From Caprimulgus europaeus (Eukaryota > Chordata > Aves > Caprimulgiformes > Caprimulgidae), in NCBI GenBank assembly GCA_907165065.1, contig OU015527.1:21775686-21839685 (forward strand): 64,000 nucleotides of DNA, written 5' to 3'. The translations under genes were made by a program, and so were the position numbers. Below the pieces are notes generated by a model. That model saw nothing but the letters and a program-made list of their open reading frames with translations, was not told where the DNA came from and did no database searches. Of this stretch, positions 47,951 to 62,600 are shown piece after piece (the stretch's first letter is position 1; each line of letters opens with the position of its first letter).

Positions 47951-50900
47951 TACACAGGCACGCGCCCAGTGATAAGTATACTCAACTATGTGTAGGCTTC
48001 CGGATGCATACACCTCAAACGCAACCTTTCCAACGTCGAGTGCTCATCAGATTTTGCCACTTTCAGTTTATTTTAGGGCAACCAGCAAGATACTGTAGCC
48101 TATGCAGAACACGAGCGCCACTGCTCCTTTCTACAGTTCTTATGGTAGTAAGGGTGACCACATCTTAAGAAAAAAAAAAAAAAAAATAACTCACATGTCT
48201 TAGTTTTGGTATGTATAGAAAAAAAACATTCCTGATCAGACCTGTCAATACAGTTGGGAAACAGACAAATTTCTGGACCTCGTTCCTTGTCATGGCTGAA
48301 AAGAAGAAAAGAAGCTGCAAAATGCAAGATTAAAGGGTTGTTTTGTTTTGTTTGTTTGTTTTTTTAAAGTTAGGTACAATTGTTTAAGTAATCTGTTGGG
48401 CTGCTTCAGAATAAAGGTGGTGAACACCTGTGGAGTGGAGCAGGGAGATAGGTGGGTTTTGTATCCTGTTACTCATGGAAAGGGAACCCTTATGATTTCT
48501 CTCCATTGGTGTTTTTATTTTCAGTCCGAGTTGGAAACTTTGGTCTAGAAGCTGAAATACAGAAAAGCTAAAAAAAAAAAAAAAAAGTTAAAGTGTGACT
48601 TTCAAAATTACACTTCCATGTGAGGTAGTAAACTCTGAGCTTCTGTTCCAAGAAGTACACAGGCATACACCATAGAGAAACATGCTGCTAATTAAAAATC
48701 ATGCTAATTTCTAAAATTAACTACATTACTTCCAATACATGCTATTAGAGCAGTGTTTGGGCAAATATATTCTTTCTTTATTCCAGCTCTGTTTTGTACT
48801 CTCATCCAATCTTTGTATATAGTAATTTTCAATATTTCCATCTACGTTCAGTTAATTTCATAGTGCCATGCTGTTTTGTACAGTGTTCTCCCAGCAATTT
48901 GAAACATTCTTTCACACTTAAAAGAAGGCAATTTTAAACTCGCAAAACTGACAGAGCAGCTGAGATAAAATCTTCAGCTGCCTTGGTGAGAGGATTTTTG
49001 TTTATGCCACATGTGGTCTGCTTTTCCTTAAAGCTCTCTGTGAGAGATGGATGAATGGTCTTCCAGAAGAAAGTCTGCTGACTGTAGTGAGCCATTAGTT
49101 CCCTGCTTTTTGCCTTTCAGCTGGCTGTAGATTTTTTACCAACTGTAAAGTTACACCCGTTTTAATCACCTTCTGCTTGGTGAGGAAGGGAAGCAACATA
49201 GACTACACAAGCAGCCCTGCACCGATTTACCCTATGACCAAGCAAGGCTTGGGCAGGCCTCCCAGCACGTGCAAAATCCTTTTTCACCTGTGTCAGTGCA
49301 TTACATCTCAGTTCAGTCTGGTTTGAGACTATAGCTGACATTTCTGGTTGTGGGAGCTATTGCTCAGGTATTTTCCATGGCGTGGGTAATATTCACCTGT
49401 GTTGTGCAGGCTTCCTCTGCTTCCAGTCACAATTAATGCAGCGTAACTTTGTGAGAAACAGAGCAATTGCTTGCTTTAAAGTAACATTACAGGAATATTC
49501 TATAAATATCTTGGTCCTTGATGCAGGGCTGCAACTGTGCTGTCCTTTGGCAATTTTTAATTAGGAGTAGCAACAACTGAAGAGGACAACTAGAGAAAGG
49601 GACCACCAAACCAGGCCATCTTCTTGCCAGCTCTCTGCTGACTACCAAGCACTGTTCTGCAGTGCTTACTGATGACAAACAGTCTTATAACCTTAAGGGT
49701 AGTTGGTTTCTGCAAAGACAATGGAGTATACTCAGCCTATTGCAGAGTCAGGTCCCTAACAGGGGTGGCACTGTAATTATTTTAGTGATTAAATTGTAGT
49801 CATGCCTTTTATATATCAATTGGATTATTAAGAAGAGAAATGCAATGACAACCAAGCAAGGCTGAAAAATGAAGGGTATCAAGTTGATCTTACAGTTTCC
49901 CACATTTTTGCTAGTGCTTAGTGAGTTGGGATATATCAGGAATAATTTTTAAACTTTATATTGTGCATGCATAGTGATACTAATATCTGGTTCAGTCAAA
50001 GCTACTCCTTACCTTATAGGAAAATTAGAGCTATATGTGCTTGTTGACTCACAGGATATGATGATATGTTAGGGATTATAAAGTACTTCACAGACATCAG
50101 CTAAATACTTTTTTAAATAGTTCTCCTGACATTTTTTTTCAGCAGGAGCACTGTTTTCGTGTTCTAGATTTGTTTCAAAAGCTTGTGATAGCACAGCTTT
50201 CTCGCCTTGCAAATCTTTTTAAGGTATATCTTAAATGAAACCCCAAACTAAAACTATATGCAGTTCTGTATATCTTTCTCCTCGTCTGGTAAAACCTGAA
50301 AGCTTTCAGACTATTTACAAGTGCAGATGAAATGAGAAAGAATAAAAGGAATATACTAAAAGGATAACTGCATTTTTATGCTGAAAACCTGCATTTGAGT
50401 TCAACAGTTGTCAATAAACTGAATGCCATGTATGTCTACCTAATGTTTAAAATCATAATTGTCCAAACCACTTCATTTTTACAAGTACCTACAAATCCAC
50501 TGACAGAAGCTTTTATCTTGATATATATTGTGTGGCTTGAAATACTGCACATAATTCCTTCTGTCTGTTTCTGTTAGATGTTAAAGCTCTAAAACTTACA
50601 TTCCAGTCTCCAGGTTTGGTGAGTGTGTACTAATGCAACTTTTTTGCACTCATCTCACTGTTTTTACTCAAGGACATAACCACTGAAGCAAACAGTTCTT
50701 AGAAAACTCACCGGTTACCTGCGTTTTGCCAGTAGGAAACAGGGCTCAGTGATCTGGCTGAAATTGTGTAGTAAGTCAGGGGTGCGGCTGGGCAAGGAAC
50801 TCCAAAAAGAAGATTTTGTACCCACTTGTCAGAAACAAAAAGAGCAGCCTAGGAGAGGGGGACAGCTCAGCTCAGGTAGCTGCATTCCATGCACACTGAC

Positions 50901-53351
50901 CTTTAAAGACCGAAAAGTTTCCTGGTAGAATTTGTAAACTTCTGGGCAGTGAGGACAGCAGAGGGAATACTGTCTTAAATCACAGCTCTTTCCCTTGGTT
51001 TCCTGGATTCTCTGCAGCACACTTTCTGTGCATCAAGATCTGAGATGGTCCAGGGGAAGCTTCTCACATGGTCAGCTGTATCTATCTTGTATCCTCACAA
51101 AGCTGGGACTTCTACACGATTCTGGCCCTTCCCATCAACATTACAGTGCGAGACTAAAGGTAAGCGTCTCACTCAGAATTCATAAATTCTAGTGATTGTC
51201 CCATGTGCAAGGCAAACATAGAGGTGGTTGCTTTTCTGACAATTTCTAAATATTTTCTGAGAATTGTAAATATTTTGCCAGCTTATTACACAAAGCGAAC
51301 GTGTAGGGTGACTTTATTTTATGCAGTCCCTTGAAAGAAAGAAGGCAGTCAAGAATGGTACAGAAAGCTTATGAAAAGTTTAGCAAATCCATGGCAGTGT
51401 CCCAGTATTACCCCTCTGGCCAGGCCTGACTTCCCCTTAAAAATTGATAGAAAATTCAGTATGTGATTAAATTATGTTTTTATTAAAATTATCTATTTGT
51501 CTGGAACATTTGATTAATTTTATCAGAGATTCAAAAGTTCCTATCACTTTAGAGTTTTAATTCAGTTTTTTTAAAATATCATCTTTCATCTTTTTATCTG
51601 AAAATTCTACTGTTTTTCTAGCCAACTGTGCTCCTGTATTAAAGGATTTTGGAAACACTAATATCTAGGAACTAAAAACCACTGAGAACTTTTCTTCATA
51701 ATGAAAAGACAGTGTTTCTTTAATCTTGTATGAGCTCTTTTAACCTAACTCCATGATTTGGAGGGGGAAAGGAAAACCAATTTAACAGTTTTTAAAGGCT
51801 TGGGTTAGAAAAAAGTGTAGGAGATTGTATGTTTAGAATTCTTGGTTTATGGAAATTGACTTTTTCTTGGATCTCACTTTTTTTCTCTTTATTTGGGAAG
51901 AATAGTAAGGGATAAAATCATAGTAAAGACAGGACATTAATAAGAGGCAGAGGGTCTCGAGTCTCTACTAGAACCCTTGAGTTCTGTGGAAATCCTAGTC
52001 CAATTTGAGGCAATAGTAGGTTTTTTGAATTATAAGAAACAGCAGGAAACGTGTTGTCTTGGCAGCTTGCCTGCCCTATTCCTTTGTCCCAACCCACCTC
52101 CCTTCTCCACTACCTTCAGAGAAACCACTGAGGCTGCAGACATGCCAAAATGAGGAAGTGAGTTAAAGAGAAAGTGAGTAATTTTCAAACCCCAGACCTT
52201 CATCTGGAAATCTAGAAGATGCATGCAGAGACATAGGGACCATGAAAGAGCTGCTCAACCCCATATGGTCTATTTTGGTTGAATATTTGTTTGGCTGTGG
52301 CTCTTTAATACTCTTTTGTCCTTCCTTTCTGGGTAAAAGAGACATTCTTTGTTGATTTATTCACCTGTATGATAAAGGCATGAACAGCACGTACCAGCTA
52401 CCTCTCAATGACCAGTGTTCCAGTTGGTTAATTATGACAGTAACAGTATTAAAACAATGAAAACTTTAAATTAACCTACTGCTAGCTTTTCAATAAAACT
52501 GAAGAGCCTCTTACCTGAGAAACTGCTGTTTAAACCAATTTTCCACAGTGTCTCTTTAATATGGAAGTGATTAATTGCTCTGCACATACTTTTTCTCATA
52601 GGTTTAGGGCGGAACAGCACTTCCACTATTCTCTCCAAGCTCAAAGTAAATTTTGCTTATTTCTTTTAAATACAAAATGCAGCTGAACAGTTTCACATTG
52701 AAATTACTAAACACAGAGGAGTTTGTTGCTGCCTTTTCTCACCTCTTTAAATCTATGTAAGGCATTTCTGTTGTTAACAGCTAAGCACTGTGAACAGACT
52801 AGTAAATTTTGCATGGCAGAAGAAATGCAGTGAAGCTTCTCCTTTCTTTTTTAGTGGATACCTGAAATAAAGAGAATTTCTAGTGCTTTAAAATATCACA
52901 AGATCTAGAATGCAATGTGGATAAAAGAACAGAAGTTGCTAAAATGAAGGTATTTCCTTCACATAGGAAATAAATTCCTCAAAAAAGCTCTCCAAACTTA
53001 ATTAGCAACCAGTGGATTCTAGAATTTAGGGTCTTTGCAGAAGCACCAATGAATAATGTATTTGCTTTGAATAAGTTCTTGCTTGAAAGAGAGGATAGAT
53101 TCCAGCCTAGGCTATGGATCATATGGACCTGTCTTGTTCCTCAAGTGGGTAACTGAGCTGCCCTGAACAGGAATCAGTGCTTTCCCCAGTGTGAGCAGAC
53201 CACTGGATGGAACAGCTGACAGCCCTGCCTCTGTAGAGATGGCCAAAGAAGGACATGCACTTCCTTAGTGGGTAGCAATTCTCTCTGTAGCGTAGCTGGC
53301 AGGCACTGCTGGCTGACCCAAAGGAGGAGAGAAGTTCTTCTTTGGCGCTTT

Positions 53352-53368
53352 TGACCTCTGTGAGGTCA
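53352..53368. promoter_or_regulatory. Palindrome TGACCT-n5-AGGTCA (copy 1)
   Basis: TGACCTCTGTGAGGTCA is a 17-bp near-perfect inverted repeat of the nuclear-receptor half site AGGTCA in everted arrangement with a 5-bp spacer. It is a candidate receptor-binding site or part of a conserved element. Function is not shown by sequence alone. Confidence 0.45.
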
Positions 53369-53669
53369 TAAACTAACCGTTTTCCAGTTGAGCTTTGTGG
53401 CAGAAATGGCAGTATTAGTCATCTGAGGCAGCAGGATGCACGGCCAGCAGGCAAGCTAGCTGCTCGGCTGCTCTTTTCCCCACTGCTTCTGTGTTCAGAG
53501 GGGAGCTGGAGACCCTGTGTCATTTCAAGTCGAGATCAAATCCTATAGATACTGCTCAGGCAATATGCATCCTGATTAATGCTCTCTGTTAGGTGTTTTG
53601 CCCCTTCTAAGAGTTACAGTGTTTGGCATTTATTGGTTTTACTCTGCTTTACATTAAAAGGTGAAGGAC

Positions 53670-53690
53670 TTTGACCTCAGTGAGGTCAAA
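53670..53690. promoter_or_regulatory. Palindrome TGACCT-n5-AGGTCA (copy 2)
   Basis: CTTTGACCTCAGTGAGGTCAAA contains a palindrome in which the symmetrical arms extend to TTTGACCTCA/TGAGGTCAAA. It is the same half-site pair as copy 1, exactly 320 bp downstream, while the flanking DNA differs. It is therefore a repeated motif and not a simple local duplication. Confidence 0.45.
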
Positions 53691-56600
53691 ATAATCTGTG
53701 TTATGATTCATATTAATAGTGGCAGGTGTTTTTGCTTCACAACTACCAGCTAGTTCTTCATTAAGAGTTTAAAACCCTCATAAATACATATTCCATTGTA
53801 CCCCTGCAGAAGCATTATGAGAAACTGCAGATATGTCAAATTTAATAACTGTGTGTGGGGCTGACTGCTAAGAAAGGAAATTCTCCCACAAAGCAAGACT
53901 AGAATATATATTAGCTTCCTCACACACTTCAGTGAGGAACTTGAGGGTTACCATTTCCACAGGCTTACCTCATCAGAAGAGTGCCAGCTTACTCATTTTT
54001 TCAGACCATAGTGTGAAAAATTCTTGGCACATTGCATGCAGAATGGATATATAAGTTACAGCACAGTATATCTTGAAAGGAAGATAGATGTATGTGTATG
54101 TGTATATGTTTGTAAATCCGTTCATAGGGGCTTGACATGAGTAGTCATTGAAGTACTGGGCTGGTAATCAAAGAGCTCCAGCTATGTTCATTTTCATTAT
54201 CCAGGTCTTTGTAAAATTCCAAAATCAGTGTTCTGCAATTTTGAAAAATTAAGTTGCTGTAAGTTCCAGTGCCCAGAGTATGAAGGTAGGAATCAGAAAC
54301 AACTGCATTTCTCTTTTATCTGTATTACTGACTGGCCTTAGTACTTTGTACTCAGAGAGTCCTCCATAAGTGTAATTAAGTAGGTAGGTATTATGGCCTC
54401 ATTTTACCAATGAGGAAGCTTAGAGTCAGAAAACACAATTCAAGTGAGGACATACAGTGTCCTAAAAAGGTATTTTATATTTTCTGCATTAAAATAGAGA
54501 TCTCAGTCTTGCTTTCTTAAGGGACAGAAGTTCTGGGTTGGGGTGAGTCCTGTTTTGACCCTGCTATGAATAGTGTGTTTTTCGCAGCTGCTGTGAACTT
54601 GCGTCTGCACTTGATGCCCCCAAGACGAGCAGCAGGATAAGAATGATGACTGAATAAGACTTAATAGGTCAGTGATTTTTGATATTGTATAGAAGTGAAA
54701 CTGAGGTTTAGAAAAAGATGTCCCTTACTTGAACTACATTATTGTGTGTGTTGCACCCACAGAGGCAGTTTTAGGAGACCTCTACTGGTGTCGAGCAAAC
54801 TGTAATATGGGAGACATCTATGGAATTCCTCTGGTTTGAGCAAAAAAGACAATGCTAGATTTTGAGCCAACTCACTCAGTTTAACTTCATGGGCTTCATT
54901 AGCCTGTCAGCACCACTGATACAGGAGTTCTTGTTCATGTTTAATCAGGAAAAGACTTCTTAGAAGGATATCATGCAAGATTCTCCTGTTTCTTCAACCA
55001 AATTTCAACCAAATTTCTTCAACCAGTTACAGAGCAAAATTACCATCTCTGCTTATGTCAGGCTTCATCTGCTTTGAAGGGTTTGAGCATAATATCTATG
55101 CTTTATTGGTCTCCCTTTTCTCTTCACACCCGTGCAGTGAGTGTCTGACAGGCTAAAAGCTGTTCATCTTTCTTTGCATCTCATGGCTGACTCTCCTTGA
55201 GGGCTTTATGCAGATGATGTTACAGGAAGCAGCAAGGTCAGAAAGGAATGTAGAGAGCCAGGCTTTACACCACAGCTGCTACTAATCTGCTGGGATGATG
55301 GAGCTATGCAATGGCAGCTTGTCTTGCATGGGATCCATAGATTGTAGAAAGAAGGAGTAGAATGGTGGTATGGCTGTTGGATCTGGCAAATGCTTGCCTG
55401 TGGATGCAGGGACACCTCCTTCTAGGGATCCTTGGGGTTTGTACATCGAGTAGTGTTTATCCCTCCTTCTCAGTTCTGTCCTTGAAGCAGCAATGAGAAG
55501 GGACAATCATGAAGTAACACACAGGGTTGCATTTACCTCTGTGTTTTGTGCCTTGCACAGAAGCAGGTCAGGTACTTCACAGCATTGGAGGGTAAATTTT
55601 CTTGTCTTTCTGCCATGTTTGAATTCATGTTGTGTGCTTCTTGAGTTCTCCTTTTTCAGTCTGAGGTGAAAAGGATGTGTGATTTAAATTAAGAGCATGA
55701 AAGCTAAGTAAGTATAAGTTGATTTTCCTTCTCTAGCTATATCTCTGGTACATTAGACTGTTAGTTTTTTCCATCCCTATCCTTTCAACGTGAGTGTCTT
55801 GTGTATTTCTACCTAATTGTTTTTGTGCTTAGATCTGTTACCTTGGAAGCTTTGCTTTAAGACATTGAGTTGACTCTCATCTTTGATTATGACTTTTTTA
55901 TGTAGTCAGGTATTAGCCATTTCTAGTGAAACAGAAGGGTTTTACTGTGGCATGGAAAGGTTGTGCAAACCACAAGCAATTTAATGCAAATGCATTTAGA
56001 AATTGCTATTTACTTTCTATGACTGAACTAAATTATTACAGAGAGGGACATTTGAAGACCAGCTATTGTAATAAACAAAATGCTTATTTTGTATGTAGTT
56101 GGAATGTGCTAATTTTGTTATCTGTCTTACAAATTTATTATATATTTGCACATTCAGTTTATAAGACTGGTTTTGAAAACTCCGTCTAAATTGTACCTGT
56201 TTTCAATACAGATATTGCATCTGATAAAATGTGTTGAGATATATAAAGTTTCTAATCAGATGCCTCTGAGGAATAATTAAAGCACACTTTTTGGAAAACA
56301 CCCTGTAAAATGCAAATCAGTTAAAAACAGTTAGAAAGAGTGTTCAATACACAATGCCTCTAGGTACTGGGAGAGGTGTTGGAGAGGGATATTTTACTGT
56401 ACTCTGTTGTCATTATGTAGAGCTAGTACAAAAGCACCATTTGAGTTTGACTGAATAAGGATTAGGCTTCCTGGAAGCAATTAATGACCATTTACTAGTC
56501 AATTCATAATTTCAATTAATATTAAGCTCCCCAAGTTTTTTTTATTGCTGTTGGTAGGAATGATTAATTTCCAAAGAGCTGAGGTGTCTTCTCTTGGCCT

Positions 56601-59600
56601 TAGATGAAGACAACACAGTAGCTCTGTGAGGTCCCAGGCCTATTGTCAGTAATGAAATGTTTGGTCTCCAGACTTCAGTTCTTGGGCAGGAAAAGAATAA
56701 AGAACTTGTTTGGTTAGGAAAATGATATTCACTTCAAACTCTTGACAGGCGTGTCTGTAAGAATGAATAGAAGAAAAATAGTCTGGGAGCCCTGCTCTGT
56801 GATAGCTAAAGTTTTTGTCAGAACCAAAATTTGGTGTCCATGAATGAACAGGGTTATTCTCAATAGTGTCTCTATATATCTGTAAATTATATAAAGCCAT
56901 ATGTAAAGTATATAAAAATATGTATGATATATGTGTATTTATAATTTTTGTTGTTTGATTTAGCAGCATTGCAAAGGATCATGGAGGCAAAGCTGTTGCT
57001 ACAAGAAATAAAATACTCACACTTAAAATACGACAGAATCTTTTTCTTTGGGCAGGTAGTGTTATGTCAGATCACTTTACTGCATTTGCACTGCTTTAGA
57101 AGTATCCCTTTACTTTCTCTCCAGGGTGTTGGTGTTGTTTGAGACCTCAGATTTTCTCATCTCCTTTAGAGTACTCTTCGCTTGTTGTATTATTATTGTA
57201 ACCAGTCAGTATTAAAAGAAAAGACAAGACAGGGCAGTTAGAATCCCATGCTTAAGATAGAATTTCTGTTTCTTTTCTTTACTCCCTTTAAAGTTTTCTT
57301 CTTATAACTGTGAATTTGTAAGTAATTGATTCCTACCTTATCTTATATATTTTTAATAAGGGTTCTGAATTAAGTCAAAGCTGAGTAAAAACTTGGGAGC
57401 GTTGCTGACTGAAATGATATTTTAAGTCTCATAGAGTGGGTTGTGATTTGGGCAATTGGCATTGCGCAGTTTAAATTTTATTATTGGTGCTGGATTGCTC
57501 CTCAGATTTGTTCACGCTTCCTGGCTGTGAACAACCTGATCTCAGCTGGCCCTGCTTTGTGCGGGGTGTCATAACAGCTGTCTGTAAGCATCTCTGCCAA
57601 TTTAAAGTATTCTGTGTTTGTACAGAAAGGGGAGAAGGCTGTGGCTGGAAACAGTTTAAGGTCTGTGCAGGCAAACTTGAGACCTCTTGCAGAGGCCGAG
57701 GAAGCTCACTCAGCTGTTTGTTGTGCAGATGCGGCACTCTGAGCTACCAGAATCAGCACTACAACCATGTTTACCCCTGCAATAATTTCACAGACTTAAG
57801 CTGTGATGATATTGGATCAGCTTCATTAGTTGTTTGTGTTTACTCAATAGACTTCCTGATAGCATATTCATTAAAACTTGGTGTGTGTAACAGAACAAAC
57901 ATTGGATGAGACTCTTTGTTGCTCGGAGAGTCGGAGAACCGACATCCAAATGAGGAGGTACTTTCTCAAAGCCTACGAACGCACTGAGTCACGAGCATTA
58001 TTTAATCCTCTTGTTTTCACTTTCTCATCTTTTATAACTTCAATAGGAGTACAGCATTAAAAGTATGATGCTTCAAAAAGCAGTATGTTTGAAAGCAAGT
58101 TCAGCTTTTTTCATTCATTTTCATGAAACAGAAAACAGATATTTTCCCTCTTCTTTGTTTTCCCTCTATACATGCCTGTGGTTCTTGTCCTAAAATTTTT
58201 GTTTTGCCTCTGGAGGAGCAGCTACGTTTACTTCTATGCATTCACTCTGTCTCTTCAGAGAGTTAGGATTTTGACAAAGACTGTGGAGTTTATTACTCTA
58301 CAGTGGTTCAGATATACATTTAAATTCTAATCTGGGACTTTAAATGAGAGTTTTAATGCAAAAAGGCACAGAATATCTACTCAGAGTCTCTTAATCACTT
58401 TAAACTGTAAGGGACAGAGCTGTCTGGTACAGAAAGGTTTTTGAATTATGGGATGGCATGAGAGTAGACAGTGTGACTATTATAAATTGCTAATGATAAA
58501 GGTAGACAGGAAAGGATCTAGTTCATATAAACTGATTATTTTTTTTAATTTGATGCCTTAATACTATCCTGTATCTGAGTGGTCAAGAACAGAGCAAGTG
58601 CTTCAGTGCCTATTCATGCTATTCTAGTGTTCTTTTTATGGATCTTATATTTAAAAATTGTATTGTCTAAGCACACTTTTAATTTATTGGACTACACACA
58701 TACATGACACTAGCCATATGCTATGTGTTTTCTGGATTAGAGCCTTCAAGAAAACTTTAGAATAATGTAGTAAGAATGACTGGAATAAGATTTTTAAAAA
58801 TTATTATTATAATGAGAGACCTTTTGCTGTTATATGTAAGGAGGGGTTTTTATTTCAATTATATAGCTTTATTGGGAAAGAAGGGCTCCATTTATAAGGC
58901 AATATGGATGCCATATCTGTTTAGATTATTCTGTAAAGTCCTAAAGGAAACAGATGTTTGGAAAGCTGTCAATAACAGTTTTGAGGACGTTGCCTTAATA
59001 AATTGTATCTCTGTTTTTAAAAGTCTAGAAGAAAAAGGCAGGACCTGAACATTGTGTGCACATGCATGCAGAAAGCAGCTGTAACCAGCACCCTTAAGAG
59101 AACTACCTAGCTCATAATAAATACAATTGTCATATGCTCCAGTGTGTAAATTGGTTTGATTCATACTGAGCTTGTCAACTAGTTCAGTGAGAGCAAAATT
59201 TTTAGAAAGGCTGGTGGGTGTGTTTACACTGCGGTTGCTGCAGTTCCTACGGACACACCTGAGTTAAGCTTCCTAACTGGATGCTGCTGGCAAAGTCAGT
59301 GTTGCAGCACAGAGAGGAGTGCAAGCCACTGCATGAATATTTACACAGCTGTTGGAGAGCAGGATTTGCAGTCTGCTGGGTTTCATGCTACTACTGCCAC
59401 TGGTATGGAAATTTTTTAAGGGATGTGGATTCACAAACCCTGTCCAGTACAACTGTTCTTTGCCTCCTTTGGAGGCTGTGGAGATGCTGAAACAGTGCAT
59501 TAAAATGAGTCATGAAGATCCTCCACATGGCACTGAATGGCCAAGTTTCCAAACCCATCAGGCATAGAGCTACCTCCATGGGGCGCAACGCGTTTGACAA

Positions 59601-62600
59601 TTCCTCTGAAAGATGGGATCAGTTAGCTGGTTGTAACGATGTTAAATGGAATAACATGGCTTCTGAGACCTGAGGTAGTGCCTGATCTCGAGGACTAATT
59701 ATACTACCAAGCTGACTGGTTAGCTTGCTTCCCATGACAGGCTGCTGTATAATTTTATGTAGAATAGCTACAAACTACCTGAACACTCCTGAAAATGCTG
59801 TCTTTACAACTTTGGAAAGTGGCTACTTTTCTGTAGGTACTATCTGCCAAGCAGAATTTAAATCATAATGAAACCGACCAGATTTAAATTTTACAGTGAA
59901 ATCGATCAAAATTTCTACCACTTTCTCATAGTCTTCAACATGACTCTAAAAGACAGACAATAGTATTTTGCAGTCTCTTTTAACAGGCATCTACTAATCT
60001 CATGACCTCCACACCCATTGTGGGAACAAGTAATTAGATTTTACATTATCAACGTGGCTTCCACAGATGAATGACAAAGTAAACATTCATAGAACTTGTA
60101 TCACTGAATGGACAGATTACTTCTATAGGATTGTAACTACTCCCAAATCTGGTGATAGAAATGATTATTAGTGTGTCACATATGCATCTTTTATTTTTCG
60201 AATGGTTTTGGGTTTGGTTTTGAAGTGTTGTAGGGGTGTTAGGAGACCAGAATTGCTTTCCACAGTGGGATCGCCCCTGCATCACTGGTGCTTAGGTGAA
60301 GTGTATCCATTTTCTTTATCAATAGTCCTTATGAAATCTGAGATCTGTCTCATCTGATTGATGTATCACTTGATTCTGAAATACTCTTTTTGGACATCCT
60401 TTTATCTGTATTCTGTGTTGTCATTATACAGCTTTGATTCCCAAGTGCAATATGGAAAAATAAAAAAACCAAACATGTTTACTGTTGAGTCCATTTACAA
60501 AGGTACCTGCTGGGTGAAGGTCTGGTGCGTAAACATCAGCCAGCTTGCTTTCGAGACCTGTTTCAAATAGTGGCCCAGGTCTGACACAAAAGCGGGTGAC
60601 ATTCTAAGTATACAACAGAGAAACTAATTCAATATTAGTCAGGATGTGTCTCAAACACGAGTGTGTTGTGGACTCTTAAATAGGTACATTTTCTAAGCTA
60701 GAAAATATTTTGTTTTACCTTCATTTCACAGTAGCTATAAGAATTGAGTAGCTGGACTTCGCAGATAATTTGGAGAGATCATTGGAATAGGCTATACATA
60801 AATGCAAGTTAATTGCAGTGAACATATCAGTTTTCTTTATGAATTGTTTTTATTTGTGAATCTTGGAAGATGGGGGCGCCTGGTGGCTCGATCTTTCCAC
60901 AGCGTGCCATACTTTTAGGAACCAAAGGACCCTTGGATAAGGTGTTCATTTTTTATTTTAGCTGAAGTAAGCCTGTGTGAACCTTCTAGAAAACACTGGA
61001 ATCTGACTGCATCCTATGTATTTGTTGCCACTGACCTGCTTTAATTTAAATACAGATAAAAGGAGTCCATGCTGAGTCTAAAATTTCTCTTAGATAAGCA
61101 GAACTGAAGTAGTGAGGTTTTTATTAAGAGAAGTATTGTAACTTTATTTGCTATTCTTGCTTTAGAAGGTGTACAGGGACAATTAGAGGTACACTGATCC
61201 ATCATAATTATTGTTTAACTGTAACAAAGTTATGATGGCAAATCAAAATTGGGGTTCCTTTTTTATTAACAATAAAGAAAAGCTTGTGTGAAACAGCACA
61301 TTAAGTTGTTTAATAAGAAAGCCTGCACAATTTAGATTAAATTATTCAAAGGAAAGGAACCAGAAGTTTTATCTAAAAGCATGAAAGCCAATATTAATAT
61401 AAAAACATGCACTTAACATTATCTTAGTAATTTCTCATGGTTCATATGATGTTCTCCGTTTCCAAATAACCTGTTTTTTCTGTCTTACCTCCTTTTCTTG
61501 CCTTTTCACCAACCACTAGCTCAGATACTAATAGTAAATACACTTTTCTTCTTTATCCATGATCCCTATGATCTCATTTTGGTTGAAATGCCTAAATACG
61601 CAGGTATGCCTCCTTCTGTCTGGCTTCTTATTTTAAAGCACCACTGGAAATTTATAACCACATGTTGATTTGTTCACAGTTTTATCTTCAAAGTGTCCCA
61701 TAATCTCCCATTACTAGAGATCAAAATGAAAGTAAACACAGTTTTGTATTCTCAATAGCACTTAAGGTGTGATGAGTTGCAGATTAGAGAAAATAAATTA
61801 AAATAATTAACTAATTCACAATTTACTTTAATGTGTTAACAACTTGCTATGATAAGCAGTTGCTGGATGTGTTTGTGAGCTAGACCAGGGGTTGCAATAA
61901 ATTGCTGATGTCTGCTATTGAATTTTGATTATTTATTTCTTGATGTATTTCTAGGCTTGCAGCTTCCTATAAAAAGCAGATTGTAACAAGAAAATTTTTG
62001 TAGTTTTGGAGATTTACAGACCTGAGCAATGTAACTCTGGGTCATCTCCCTGTGTTTTCTAGGCATTCCTGCAATTTGAAGGCAGACAGTGGTGGAGATG
62101 GGGAAGAAGTGGTGCAACAGATTGATTGTAATTGCTCTCATTAAGAGTGATCCTGAAAGACCACAGTGAGTATTCCTGTGGTTCTTCTCACTCTGGCTTT
62201 TTTGCTCCATGCTTGTCTGCTTACAAACCTCTGTGAGCAGATGGACAAAGATCAAAACCACTGAGAAAAACCCTAAAGCTCTTCTCTTTATGCAATCATG
62301 AAGGCATATAAAGAAATTTGAACCAGTTTTGTAGTGCAAAGCCAAGAAAGCAAGAGAAAGGAGTGAAGTGGGGCAGCCTGGAGCCGAAGAAGATTCCTGT
62401 GTTTAACAGCAGATACCTTGTGTGTGATCAAGGCAGATGACTTCTTTGATCCTTTCCTTGGAGACTGCAAATTAGAGTAAATGGGGTGTTGGGGAGTCTA
62501 GTTTCGACTTTCTATGGCATAGCTTTTCCTTACTAGCTTCCCACAAGGACACCCATCCGTTTCCTATTGTAAGCCCACCATAAAGGTAGGCTGAGCTTGA

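Noticed and set aside
56433..56444. AGCACCATTTGA, identical to part of miR-29
   Set aside because: No complementary arm within about 100 bases on either side, so no hairpin. A 12-base match is expected by chance.
60871..60900. CTCF-like site (GGGGGCGCCTGGTGG)
   Set aside because: The CTGGTGG core is present but the C-run spacing differs from the consensus, so it is not strong enough to call.
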